Assembly: GCA_000998805.1 (NCBI GenBank)
Contig: LCFC01000007.1
Span: 1 to 33,081 of the forward strand
Length of the DNA: 33,081 bases
Direction: 5' to 3'
Source of the DNA: Parcubacteria group bacterium GW2011_GWA2_43_11
GTDB taxonomy: Bacteria; Patescibacteriota; Minisyncoccia; Phycocordibacterales; UBA12088
Shown here: in pieces, positions 7,269-14,715 of the stretch
Position numbering within the stretch: position 1 is the first letter of the stretch
Layout: every line of letters begins with the position of its first letter
The notes under the pieces: generated by a model
Told to the model about the DNA's origin: nothing
The model's input: the letters and a program-made list of their open reading frames with translations, nothing else
Database searches by the model: none
Translations under genes and position numbers: made by a program

Positions 7269-8678
7269 TTAGTAATTCTTCAGATAACGTGCCATGTCGT
7301 GGTGACGGATTTTTTCAATAGCCTTAGCTTCGATTTGTCGAATACGTTCTCGTGTTACACCAAACTCACGTCCCACTTCTTCAAGTGTGTGGTAAATACC
7401 GTCCTCAAGTCCATGTCGCAAGACGAGAATCTTTCGCTCCTTTGGAGAAAGGAAATCAAGTATTGTGTGCAGTTGTTCTGTGAGGATATTGTGTGACGTG
7501 TCTTGATCTGGACTTTCCATAGTGTCATCTTTGATGAAATCACGAAGCACGGAACGGTCGTCGTCGGCGTCACCCACTGGACTCTCAAGTGAAATAGTAT
7601 CCTGACTAATCTTTTCAATAAGGTAAATTTTTTCTACCTCAATACCCATTTCAAGTGCCACCTCTTCTTGCGAAGGGTCACGTCCAAGGTCTTGGGAAAG
7701 ACGTCGAAATACTTGTTTGTACTTGGTAATCGTTTCTACCATGTGTACCGGTATACGGATGGTGCGAGACTGGTCTGCAAGTGCGCGCGTAATAGCCTGT
7801 CGTATCCACCACGTGGCGTATGTCGAAAACTTGTAACCCTTGGTATAGTCAAATTTATCGACAGCTTTAAATAGACCAATGTTTCCCTCCTGTATAAGGT
7901 CGAGTAGCGTCAAATCTGGACTTCGTCCTATATAGCGTTTGGCAATAGATACGACGAGTCGCAAGTTTGAACGAGCGAGAAGATTGCGTGCTTCTTCTTC
8001 CCCGTCCATGACCCGCTTTGCTAGTGTGCGTTCTTCGGATATCGATAGGAGATGGTACTGCCCTATCTCTCGCAGGTACATTTGAATCGAATCGTGTGCT
8101 GAGTTGCGTCCACGCTGGTAGGTGTTTTTTTCTGAAGGGCTAAGCATTTTCTCATCACTAAGTATGTTACCTCCCTCAATCATGTCTATGCTCGCAGCAG
8201 CAAACTTCTCGTAGAGTTCTTCAAGGAAAGGAATGTCTTCTTCTATGGCTGGAAATTCCCGAAGAATTTCGTCATATATGACATAGCCACGTTCACGCCC
8301 TTTTTGCAAAAGCATATTTGTTCTCTTTCTCTGGTCGACTTGTTTTGGGCTAAGCTTCACCGCTGTTTTCTTCGGTGATGCTTTTTTTGCCACCTTCTGT
8401 ACAGGAGTTTTACTTTTAGAAACTTTTTTTGCAGATTTAGCATTTGCTTTTACTACAGCTTTAAGCTTCTTTCCTGACAATCTCTCTTTTGTTGATGCAA
8501 TTTTTTTTATTGCATTTGTCTTCTTTTTTGCGACAGGCCTTGTGGTCTTAACTGTCACTTTATTTTTCGTCACCTTTTTGGGTGTGCGTTTAGGAGCAGT
8601 CGTTTTTTTGGCGACCACTTTTTTTCCTGCCTTTGCAGGCATGGACATTTTCTTCTTATGTATTGATTTAGAAGCCAT
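7269..8678 (-). CDS. rpoD: Primary sigma factor RpoD (sigma-70) with lysine-rich N-terminal tail
   Basis: Residues from about 190 carry the full sigma-70 core: region 1.2 ([16 protein letters not shown]), region 2 ([15 protein letters not shown], then [18 protein letters not shown]), region 3, and a region 4.2 helix-turn-helix ([19 protein letters not shown]). This is the housekeeping type that directs RNA polymerase to TTGACA/TATAAT promoters, and such promoters are seen in this window. The first ~115 residues are Lys/Ala/Val/Thr-rich and resemble a histone H1 tail. A shortened region 1.1-like segment ([14 protein letters not shown]) follows. It lies 38 bp after dnaG, the classic dnaG-rpoD order, without rpsU. 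A TATAGT hexamer lies about 18 bp before its ATG. Confidence 0.96.
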   Translation of the reverse strand: MASKSIHKKKMSMPAKAGKKVVAKKTTAPKRTPKKVTKNKVTVKTTRPVAKKKTNAIKKIASTKERLSGKKLKAVVKANAKSAKKVSKSKTPVQKVAKKASPKKTAVKLSPKQVDQRKRTNMLLQKGRERGYVIYDEILREFPAIEEDIPFLEELYEKFAAASIDMIEGGNILSDEKMLSPSEKNTYQRGRNSAHDSIQMYLREIGQYHLLSISEERTLAKRVMDGEEEARNLLARSNLRLVVSIAKRYIGRSPDLTLLDLIQEGNIGLFKAVDKFDYTKGYKFSTYATWWIRQAITRALADQSRTIRIPVHMVETITKYKQVFRRLSQDLGRDPSQEEVALEMGIEVEKIYLIEKISQDTISLESPVGDADDDRSVLRDFIKDDTMESPDQDTSHNILTEQLHTILDFLSPKERKILVLRHGLEDGIYHTLEEVGREFGVTRERIRQIEAKAIEKIRHHDMARYLKNY

Positions 8679-8716
8679 GTGGTATGGTTATTGTCAACTA
8701 TACCCTACTTTACAAA

Positions 8717-10456
8717 TTACTCAAGGGTGCTTTTAAACTTAGTCAGCTCATGTGCTTGGATATCAAGTTCCTCTTTCTTTTTTGTATCGCCGTCTCGTTC
8801 TGCTGCTCGTTGTGCAAGGGTGAGAACATATAGTTCTTCCGTTGTATATATTTTTGCCAAATCATTCATGAGTGAGCGTACCTCTACTGGTAGAGTAGTT
8901 ACGCTCTCATAGGTTACTTCAGCTTTCATTACAAGCAGATCTTTCTGTTCTGAGTACATGGCCAGTATCTTATCAAGTGGTATGTTGAAATCGTCTCGCA
9001 TTTTCGCCAGCACCTTTTCGTCTAGCAACCGTGGTTCGCATGTTTCTTGCCAAAATATAATACCTGCTAATGTTTCCTCAAGATCTGTTTTTCTCGAAAA
9101 CGGTTCTTTGTTTTTTTGTTTTGCTTGTTGTGCAGGGTTGTATACAGCGCGAGGGGCTTCACTTGCAGGTGCCGTTCTGTCGAGCTGACGTAGTTCGTCC
9201 CATACTGCATCTTCGCTGATACCGAGTACGTTTGCATAGTTGTGTACAAATTGGGCCTTGTCGGTGGCGCTTCGCACCTGTTGTATGTAGGGTAATACGG
9301 TATCACGTGCGTAGAGGACAAGTTGACGTTGGTCCCATTTTTTTTCTTGTGCTTCACGTAGTGCTGTATCAAGATAAAAATCAACTACATGCTTCGAGTT
9401 ACGCACAGCCTCTTTCCACAAATTCGCATCCTCTAAGATGCAGTCTGCAGGATCTTTCCCTATGGGTACTCGCGCAACTTTTACATCCATACCTCGTGTA
9501 AGGGCAAGCGATGCACCACGACCACTCGAAGCAACTCCCGCAGGATCTGCATCGTATGCCATAACGAGTTTTTTCGATAGTCGGTCGAGAAGCATCAAAT
9601 GGTCTATGGTGAGGCTGGTCCCTGAGGAAGCTACCGTATTGGCGTACCCTGACTGATGACTCATAACTAAATCCATCTGACCTTCGACGAGTATGGAAAA
9701 ATCGTATTTGCGGATAAATTGTTTCGCTTTGTTATAGCCAAAGAGAATTCTGCTTTTATCAAAAAGAGGAGTTTCGGGTGAATTGAGGTACTTTGCGTTT
9801 TTGTCATCCTTTGCCGCTTCGCCAAAAATACGCCCACTAAAGGCTACCACTCTGCCCGCAGCATCCATGATGGGAAAAATGATACGGGAACGAAAGCGGT
9901 CATAGTATCCTCCTCGCTCACCTTTCTTGATGAGTCCAGCTTGCTCTATCTCCCTCTCGTGGTAACCGAGCTTGGTAAGGTGGGTAAGAAGTGTTTGCCA
10001 ATCCTCTGATGCAAATCCCAGTCTGAAGCTTCGCATAGTTGCCTCTTCAAGTCCGCGTTTCTGTAAGTACTCCCGAGCTTGCGTTTGCTCACTGAGTTTC
10101 GTTTCAAAGAACTGTGTTGCGGCTTCTAGGATAGCGTATAGCGTATCTCGCGTGTCACGAGATTGCCTACTCTCTGTGTGAAGCTCTATGCCTGCCTTTT
10201 CTGCAAGAATTTGCAATGCTCCCTTAAAGTCCACACCTTCCATTTTTTGCACAAAAGAAAAGACATCACCCCCTTGTCCTGAAGAGAAATCGTAGTACAT
10301 GCCTTTGTCAGGACTTACAAAAAAGCTTGGTGTTTTTTCATTACCAAAAGGTGAAAGTCCTTTAAAATTTTTTCCTGCTTTAGAGAGCTTTACGTACTGT
10401 CCGATAACATCAATTATGTTTATTCTTTCTTTTATTTGTTGTGTTTGGTCACTCAT
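8717..10456 (-). CDS. dnaG: DNA primase DnaG lacking the zinc ligands
   Basis: The 579-aa protein makes RNA primers for replication. The N-terminal domain aligns with the CHC2 zinc domain (GKNF..SPFGNEKTPSF..YYDFSSGQGGD), but the four ligands are replaced: Cys to Ser35, His to Gly38, Cys to Asp56 and Cys to Ser59. The catalytic core is intact: YYDRFRSRIIFPI, and the TOPRIM acidic residues EGQMD (Glu258) and YDADPAG (Asp302, Asp304). The C-terminal helicase-interaction region is present but weakly conserved. It is the first gene of the dnaG-rpoD pair. A TATACT hexamer lies about 21 bp upstream of ATG 10456, giving a short leader without a Shine-Dalgarno site. Confidence 0.95.
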   Translation of the reverse strand: MSDQTQQIKERINIIDVIGQYVKLSKAGKNFKGLSPFGNEKTPSFFVSPDKGMYYDFSSGQGGDVFSFVQKMEGVDFKGALQILAEKAGIELHTESRQSRDTRDTLYAILEAATQFFETKLSEQTQAREYLQKRGLEEATMRSFRLGFASEDWQTLLTHLTKLGYHEREIEQAGLIKKGERGGYYDRFRSRIIFPIMDAAGRVVAFSGRIFGEAAKDDKNAKYLNSPETPLFDKSRILFGYNKAKQFIRKYDFSILVEGQMDLVMSHQSGYANTVASSGTSLTIDHLMLLDRLSKKLVMAYDADPAGVASSGRGASLALTRGMDVKVARVPIGKDPADCILEDANLWKEAVRNSKHVVDFYLDTALREAQEKKWDQRQLVLYARDTVLPYIQQVRSATDKAQFVHNYANVLGISEDAVWDELRQLDRTAPASEAPRAVYNPAQQAKQKNKEPFSRKTDLEETLAGIIFWQETCEPRLLDEKVLAKMRDDFNIPLDKILAMYSEQKDLLVMKAEVTYESVTTLPVEVRSLMNDLAKIYTTEELYVLTLAQRAAERDGDTKKKEELDIQAHELTKFKSTLE

Positions 10457-10512
10457 GGGTTGTTAGGCACACGCCTCGTTGTGAGTATATGTGTATGGTA
10501 CACCAAATTTTC

Positions 10513-10550
10513 AAAAAATACTGCTTACCTCTTGGTAAACAGTATTTTTT
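10513..10550. terminator. Bidirectional intrinsic terminator between dnaG and the pilin-like gene
   Basis: AAAAAATACTG pairs with CAGTATTTTTT, with an inner TTACC/GGTAA extension and a short loop. T-runs exist on both strands. It should end the minus-strand transcript of the gene at 10612. Confidence 0.8.
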
Positions 10551-10611
10551 ATTATTTTGAATTATTTTCGTTAATTAAACAAACAGAAACGTATGCGATA
10601 TGCTCTTTGTG

Positions 10612-10980
10612 TTAGTTTAGGTTAACAGTAGGTGTATCAACAGTACCTCCCAACTCTACGCCAGAAAGTTCTCCAAGAAGTCCTACGATTCCCCATACTG
10701 CCACAATAACAAAAAGTGTTATGACACCCCATATCATTCGGCGTTTTCCGATATCTTTAGCGGCTTCATCTCCAGAAGCAAGGATAAATTGCACGAGACC
10801 CCAAATAAAGAAAAGAAGGCCGATAGCGATGACAATAGGGATAAGTTGACCTACCAAGGTTCCCACAGAATTCACAGCGTTATTGACATAACCTAGGTTT
10901 GGACCTGTTTGTGCCATGGAGACAAGCGGTGTCAACACTATGGAAAGCGTTGGAATGAGTGTGTTTCGAATATTTTTCAT
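10612..10980 (-). CDS. VirB2/TrbC-like small pilin-type membrane protein
   Basis: The 122-aa protein has a signal peptide ending near SMA-QTG (residues 1-23) and two hydrophobic helices (about 45-66 and 84-104). The helices are separated by a short charged loop (ASGDEAAKDIGKRRMIWG). This size and topology, with the D-x-x-K-R loop, resembles the TrbC/VirB2 type IV secretion pilin family, often annotated in Patescibacteria. No VirB4, VirB6 or other secretion genes are nearby, so its partner machinery is elsewhere or absent. A CATAAT hexamer lies 5-6 bp before the ATG. The assignment rests on topology and loop only. Confidence 0.6.
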   Translation of the reverse strand: MKNIRNTLIPTLSIVLTPLVSMAQTGPNLGYVNNAVNSVGTLVGQLIPIVIAIGLLFFIWGLVQFILASGDEAAKDIGKRRMIWGVITLFVIVAVWGIVGLLGELSGVELGGTVDTPTVNLN

Positions 10981-11055
10981 GGTTAATTATGAGTTTATTA
11001 ATGAATATAAGAATAATACCACAGTTTCCATGTATGTCATTAGTATGTGCTTATT

Positions 11056-11703
11056 TTACTGTGAATCATGTTCGTCTATACTAATGATGAGTTGTTCAGC
11101 GACATTCTTGCTATCTTCCATAGTAGGAAGAGATCTTTCAGCATCGTATAAGCAGGTGTCGGGTTTTTGGACTTCTGTACATGCATAGAGTCTTGGGTTA
11201 AAGAATGAATATGTCACTATGACGTTTTTTTCTGGAAAGAATACATAGCCTCCTCCCATAGTCACCATCGTACGCGTGTCGGTATCTTCTTTGATGTCTC
11301 TAAAGGAGAGATAGACCGTGCGGTCACGTATTGTGTGTTGCTCTGAAATACCTTCTCTGGCTGGAGACTGGTATCGCTCCCAAGCTTTTTGTTTATAAAG
11401 TTCGTAATCATCCTCAGATACTTCTTCAATCCACACAGAGAGTGCTAATTTTTGTTTGTCATCTATATATTGTCCTTGTGTCGAGTTGACATTGAAGTTG
11501 AACTCTTCTTCAAGTCCTAGAGTTACTGTGCGTGGCTCGGGCAAGATGTCTTGTTGAAACAAGGTGAGTTCCCGAGAAGTTGTAAATGTTTGTGGGAGAA
11601 AAGCGACAAAACTCGTCTTTTGACCCTGTAGATATGTAGTAATAATAAATCCTACAAGCAGTAATGTGAGAACAGTGAGTGTAATGGTGACAATATTTTT
11701 CAT
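11056..11703 (-). CDS. Anchored extracytoplasmic protein of unknown function
   Basis: I do not recognise a family. The 215-aa protein has one N-terminal membrane anchor (about 5-25) and a soluble, mostly beta-looking domain outside. It holds a cysteine pair (YACTEVQKPDTC) that could form a short disulfide loop, a plausible substrate for the DsbA-like protein. The region SEDDYELYKQKAWERYQ looks helical. The ATG at 11703 lies 7 bp after TACAGT, preceded by TGA, matching the leaderless layout of other genes here. It lies 75 bp upstream of the pilin-like gene on the same strand, so the two may be co-transcribed. Confidence 0.7.
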   Translation of the reverse strand: MKNIVTITLTVLTLLLVGFIITTYLQGQKTSFVAFLPQTFTTSRELTLFQQDILPEPRTVTLGLEEEFNFNVNSTQGQYIDDKQKLALSVWIEEVSEDDYELYKQKAWERYQSPAREGISEQHTIRDRTVYLSFRDIKEDTDTRTMVTMGGGYVFFPEKNVIVTYSFFNPRLYACTEVQKPDTCLYDAERSLPTMEDSKNVAEQLIISIDEHDSQ

Positions 11704-11709
11704 ATAACC

Positions 11710-11718
11710 ACTGTATCA
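11710..11718 (-). promoter_or_regulatory. Extended -10 of the 215-aa anchored protein gene
   Basis: The minus strand reads as a TACAGT hexamer preceded by TGA. It ends 7 bp before the ATG, predicting a leaderless transcript. The hexamer matches only 4 of 6. Confidence 0.4.
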
Positions 11719-11781
11719 TGTATCAAATTTTTTTTTGAGTATTTTCTGTTGATACCCAATATTAATTTTTAACTTACAATT

Positions 11782-11978
11782 TTTAATTTGTAATGAATCC
11801 CATTAGAGACCAGAACGGTGATGTTTCAATTGATTTTGAAATATAGAATATAATAATACTGACAAGAGAACAATCTAACTTACGCTCCGCTAAAGCGGAG
11901 CTGTCTCTAACGGGATGAATCCCCCTATTTTAATTTATAATTTTTAGTGAATGACACAATGATTTAATTTGCAATGAA
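11782..11978. repeat. Direct repeat pair flanking the structured region
   Basis: TTTAATTTGTAATGAA at 11782-11797 recurs as TTTAATTTGCAATGAA at 11963-11978, a 15/16 match. A looser third version lies near 11935. The pair brackets the inverted-repeat structure at 11797-11916. Confidence 0.55.
11797..11916. ncRNA. Candidate structured RNA or MITE-like element, three-helix fold
   Basis: ATCCCATTAGAGAC (11797-11810) pairs with GTCTCTAACGGGAT (11903-11916) in 13 of 14 positions, closing a 120-nt region. Inside are two further perfect hairpins: TTTCAA-TTGATT-TTGAAA at 11824-11841, and GCTCCGC-TAAA-GCGGAGC at 11884-11901, which abuts the closing stem. No ORF covers it on either strand. It does not match tmRNA, RNase P, SRP or 6S RNA signatures that I know. 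It could be a noncoding RNA, a cis-acting element or a small mobile palindrome; the strand is unknown. Confidence 0.4.
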
Positions 11979-12076
11979 GTAATGTAACGAGTGCAGGCAA
12001 TACTCGGGTATCGTAACTGTCTCAATATCATGACTTTCAATTCCCCGATTCGCTTTACCCTGACACAGCGCGGCAA

Positions 12077-12111
12077 ACTTTTAACTTTTAACATTCAACT
12101 TTTAACTTTAT
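12077..12111. repeat. Heptanucleotide tandem repeat (ACTTTTA)
   Basis: Five consecutive 7-bp units are seen: ACTTTTA, ACTTTTA, ACATTCA, ACTTTTA, ACTTTAT. The array lies just upstream of the DEAD-box helicase promoter. The period below one helical turn suggests slippage rather than a binding array. Confidence 0.7.
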
Positions 12112-12118
12112 TTACCTC

Positions 12119-12146
12119 TTGACAAAAATATAGAATATACTATTAT
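12119..12146 (+). promoter_or_regulatory. Promoter of the DEAD-box helicase
   Basis: TTGACA-N16-TATTAT, a consensus -35 and a 5/6 -10. Transcription would start near 12153, giving a leader of about 110 nt before the ATG at 12264. The spacer holds AAATATAGAATATA, which also occurs at 11839-11852. Confidence 0.75.
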
Positions 12147-12232
12147 AGCATCAAGCTATTGATTCTCGTGTAGGGCTCATTGCTACAGAACTTGGAATGT
12201 TTCAAGTGTCTGGTTACTATCCTGCACAGCCC

Positions 12233-12251
12233 CGAAACGTTCTACGTTTCG
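12233..12251 (+). promoter_or_regulatory. 5'-UTR hairpin just before the DEAD-box helicase start
   Basis: CGAAACG-TTCTA-CGTTTCG is a perfect 7-bp hairpin ending 12 nt before the first plausible ATG (12264). No Shine-Dalgarno site is visible, so the hairpin may influence initiation. Confidence 0.5.
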
Positions 12252-12263
12252 ATAAAATACAAA

Positions 12264-13646
12264 ATGATGCATACATCAACACAAAGCCGACAAGGTAGTC
12301 GGTCTGGCTCAGATATGAGTCAAAAAAGAAGGTTTACAAACAGTCCATCACGCCAAGGAAGTTCGAACGGTGGTGGTCATTCACGACAACAGAGTTCCGC
12401 TAGGAGTTCTGGCGGTAACAGAGGTGGTTACGGAGGTGGAAATTCACGTGGACGAAGCAATTCTGGCGGTGGCTATGGAGGCAACCGTGGCGGAGGTGGA
12501 TTTAGTCGTAAGCCACGAAAAATGCCTACCTTCGACCCATCCCAGTTTATTAATACACATCCTGTCGATACTGTCGAAGAAGCGTATGTTGCAAAACATA
12601 GCTTTAAGTCACTTGGCATACGTACACAACTGCAACAGACTCTTACGAAGATGGGTATTGTGACCCCTTCCCCTATCCAAGACCAAATTATTTCACATAT
12701 TCGTGAAAAGCGAGATGTTATCGGACTTGCAGAAACAGGTACTGGCAAGACTGCTGCCTTTCTCCTCCCGTTGATTGAAAACACACTTGATGAGCCTAAG
12801 CGTCAGACGTTGATTCTTGCACCAACACGTGAGCTTGCTATTCAGATTGAAAAAGAATTGCACGACCTCGCGGCCGGATTCCGCATTTACTCAGTTACCT
12901 GTGTCGGTGGCACGAACATTCGTCCACAAATACAAGCATTGAGACAGTTCAATCACTTCGTGATTGGTACACCGGGGCGAATACTCGACCTTATGCAACG
13001 ACGACATTTCAAACCTGCCATGGTCACGACCGTCGTGCTTGATGAGGCAGACCGTATGCTTGATATGGGATTCATCAATGACATTAAAACCATCCTTACC
13101 GCTACGCCAAAGAGTCGAGAGACATTACTTTTCTCTGCGACTATTTCAAGGGCTGCTGAGGATCTTATGCAAAACTTCCTACGCGACCCCGTGATGGTGT
13201 CGGTCAAGAAGAAGGATGTAACGAACAGTATCGAACAGAACGTTATATCCTACTCGCATACCAGTAAATTTGAAACACTTTTGGCAGAGCTTGAGAAACC
13301 AGAGTACAAGCGAGTAATCGTGTTCGGTTCTATGAAGCACAGTGTGGAGAAGCTTGCGAACCAACTCTGTGATAGTAGGGTCAAGGCTGAGTCTATCCAT
13401 GGCAACAAGAGTCATGGACAACGACAGCGAGCACTCACGAAATTTAAGACCGGTGTGGCCCGTGTACTGGTAGCTACCGACGTCGCGGCACGAGGTATAC
13501 ACGTAGACGATATATCGCACGTGATTAACTACGATTTGCCAAACACCTTCGATGACTACGTACACCGTATAGGACGCACCGGTCGTGGAAGCAAACGTGG
13601 CAAGGCCCTGACGTTTGTACCTGAAAGTGATAGACCACGATATTAA
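12264..13646 (+). CDS. DEAD-box ATP-dependent RNA helicase with RGG-rich N-terminus
   Basis: All core motifs are present: Q motif (TPSPIQDQ), AETGTGKT, PTRELA, GTPGR, DEAD, SAT, the ATDVAARGIHVDD motif V and HRIGRTGRG. The first ~100 residues are Gly/Arg/Ser/Asn-rich with RGG repeats, unusual in placement because bacterial helicases usually carry such tails C-terminally. The protein ends soon after motif VI, so RNA contact probably depends on the N-terminal tail. It likely remodels RNA in ribosome assembly, decay or the cold response. The track start at 12180 is a TTG with a poorly conserved lead-in; I prefer ATG 12264 (460 aa). ATG 12267 and the ATG of MSQKRRF are alternatives. No ribosome site decides it. 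Confidence 0.9.
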   Translation: MMHTSTQSRQGSRSGSDMSQKRRFTNSPSRQGSSNGGGHSRQQSSARSSGGNRGGYGGGNSRGRSNSGGGYGGNRGGGGFSRKPRKMPTFDPSQFINTHPVDTVEEAYVAKHSFKSLGIRTQLQQTLTKMGIVTPSPIQDQIISHIREKRDVIGLAETGTGKTAAFLLPLIENTLDEPKRQTLILAPTRELAIQIEKELHDLAAGFRIYSVTCVGGTNIRPQIQALRQFNHFVIGTPGRILDLMQRRHFKPAMVTTVVLDEADRMLDMGFINDIKTILTATPKSRETLLFSATISRAAEDLMQNFLRDPVMVSVKKKDVTNSIEQNVISYSHTSKFETLLAELEKPEYKRVIVFGSMKHSVEKLANQLCDSRVKAESIHGNKSHGQRQRALTKFKTGVARVLVATDVAARGIHVDDISHVINYDLPNTFDDYVHRIGRTGRGSKRGKALTFVPESDRPRY

Positions 13647-13661
13647 AGTTTGGAGTCAAAG

Positions 13662-13695
13662 CAAACCCATACGCATTTTAATGCGTATGGGTTTG
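13662..13695. terminator. 15-bp perfect hairpin after the DEAD-box helicase
   Basis: CAAACCCATACGCAT and its exact complement surround a TTTA loop, 16 bp after the stop. The T-run is missing, so it may act as an RNA-stabilising 3' end or a weak terminator. Confidence 0.6.
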
Positions 13696-13708
13696 CCCAT
13701 GAATAAGA

Positions 13709-13741
13709 AAAAAAAGGCCGCCATTACGCGTTACCTTTTTC
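13709..13741 (-). terminator. Terminator of the 54-aa ORF
   Basis: On the minus strand AAAAAGG and CCTTTTT close an imperfect hairpin, and eight T residues follow. It lies about 20 bp after the stop of the small gene at 13762. Confidence 0.5.
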
Positions 13742-13761
13742 GAGACAGACCGTCTGACCTG

Positions 13762-13926
13762 CTATTTTTTGTCGTTTTTTACATCTGGGTGCGCTGCTTC
13801 ATACTCAGCCACCGCTTTTTTCATTTCGTCTAACAACATCTGTTTTGCTGGATGAAGCGGTTTTGGAAGTGATTCCAACTCAGCTATATCCTGAAGGTAA
13901 TAGGAATATCGTCCGCTACTTATCAT
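13762..13926 (-). CDS. Small 54-aa protein of unknown function, missed by the ORF track
   Basis: Hand translation from the ATG at 13926 gives a 54-aa soluble, charged protein beginning MISSGRYSYYLQD and ending with a TAG stop. The middle (PAKQMLLDEMKKAVAEYEAAH) is likely one amphipathic helix. Support for a real gene is strong for its size: AGGAGG 7 nt before the ATG, a TTGACA-N17-TATAAA promoter at 13979-14007, and a T-run hairpin downstream. I do not recognise a family. It is a self-contained unit between the DEAD-box helicase and the GIY-YIG gene. Confidence 0.75.
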   Translation of the reverse strand: MISSGRYSYYLQDIAELESLPKPLHPAKQMLLDEMKKAVAEYEAAHPDVKNDKK

Positions 13927-13978
13927 AATGATGCCTCCTTTCTGTTAAATGACCTTTGCAGTTAATTTACTATATATG

Positions 13979-14007
13979 TTTATATCATTAATGCATTCAT
14001 ATGTCAA
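13979..14007 (-). promoter_or_regulatory. Strong promoter of the 54-aa ORF
   Basis: On the minus strand TTGACA-N17-TATAAA is read, with TGA just before the -10. It is among the best matches to the sigma-70 consensus in the window. The predicted leader is about 45 nt and includes AGGAGG. Confidence 0.75.
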
Positions 14008-14031
14008 TAGTGTAACGAAAGAGGAATGTTT

Positions 14032-14277
14032 TCAATCAATTAATAATAACTTTATATCTCTCGGAAGTTTTTTTATTGTCATTTCCCTTTTCAGAGCTTC
14101 GCTCTTCGTTTCGTACTCTTCTATGTACTTCAGTTTTACAGGTCGATAAGACCTGGTGTATAGGGAACCGCCTTGTAGTTCACCGTTATGTTGGAGCAAT
14201 CGACGATTGATATCGGTCGTTATCCCTGTATACAGGCTTTTGTTGCTACATTCAACAATGTACACAAAGTACGTCAT
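14032..14277 (-). CDS. GIY-YIG endonuclease domain protein, UPF0213 type
   Basis: The 81-aa protein is a minimal GIY-YIG domain. The YIV and YTG halves are seen in YFVYIVECSNKSLYTGITTD, followed by the conserved Arg in NRRLLQHN and a Glu/Arg/Lys-rich end (SEALKREMTIKKLPR). The family is of the SLX1/YhbQ type and is thought to nick DNA structures, but its role in bacteria is unclear. The stop is TGA, the only TGA stop I noticed among genes in the window. The ATG at 14277 lies about 7 bp after a TATAGT hexamer in a palindrome shared with the divergent YbjQ-like gene, so a leaderless message is predicted. Confidence 0.9.
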   Translation of the reverse strand: MTYFVYIVECSNKSLYTGITTDINRRLLQHNGELQGGSLYTRSYRPVKLKYIEEYETKSEALKREMTIKKLPRDIKLLLID

Positions 14278-14284
14278 GCCACTA

Positions 14285-14311
14285 ACTATATACCAATACC
14301 CTTGGTATACT
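14285..14311. promoter_or_regulatory. Divergent leaderless promoters in a shared palindrome
   Basis: TATACCAA-TACCC-TTGGTATA (14289-14309) is a perfect 8-bp inverted repeat. Each arm carries a TTGGTATA extended -10: TATACT for the plus gene and TATAGT for the minus gene. The two hexamers end 9 and 8 bp before ATG 14320 and ATG 14277. A single protein bound to the palindrome could block both. Confidence 0.55.
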
Positions 14312-14319
14312 ATGAATGT

Positions 14320-14640
14320 ATGAATATACTAATCACAACAACTGAATACATTCCCCATAGAGATATAACAGAAGTCCTCGGAATAGCTCGAGGAAGCACG
14401 GTACGTGCACGGCACATTGGGAAGGATATTACCGCGGTCTTCAGAAATATTGTTGGAGGTGAAGTGGTGGAATACACCAAACTTCAGGCTGATTCACGTG
14501 AGCAGGCACTACAGCGTATGACAGAGGATGCAGAAAAAATGGGAGCAGATGCAGTGGTGAGTATGCGTATGACCACTTCCATGATTGCCGCAGGTTGTGC
14601 TGAGATATCTGTCTATGGTACAGCAGTAAAGCTCGCATAA
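14320..14640 (+). CDS. YbjQ-like UPF0145 heavy-metal-binding-domain family protein
   Basis: I place the start at ATG 14320 (106 aa), not at 14188 as in the track, because family similarity begins at MNILITTTEYIPHRDITEVLG. The body matches UPF0145/YbjQ: GIARGSTVRARHIGKDI, the VGGEVVEYTKL segment, AxxxAxxRMTEDAEKMGADAVVSMR and a final VYGTAVKL strand. Members form small pentameric-looking alpha/beta proteins of unclear function, although the family name refers to heavy-metal binding. It is about the usual 103-107 aa. It is divergent from the GIY-YIG gene and likely leaderless from an extended -10 at 14306. Confidence 0.85.
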   Translation: MNILITTTEYIPHRDITEVLGIARGSTVRARHIGKDITAVFRNIVGGEVVEYTKLQADSREQALQRMTEDAEKMGADAVVSMRMTTSMIAAGCAEISVYGTAVKLA

Positions 14641-14715
14641 GTACAGCTCACTCTATTTTGTTCGTTTTCCTAGAACTGCATCCATTTGTGTAAGTCCTAT
14701 ATAATTACAAAAAAT

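Noticed and set aside
12077-12111. CRISPR-like array
   Set aside because: The unit is 7 bp and contiguous, without spacers, and no cas genes are present.
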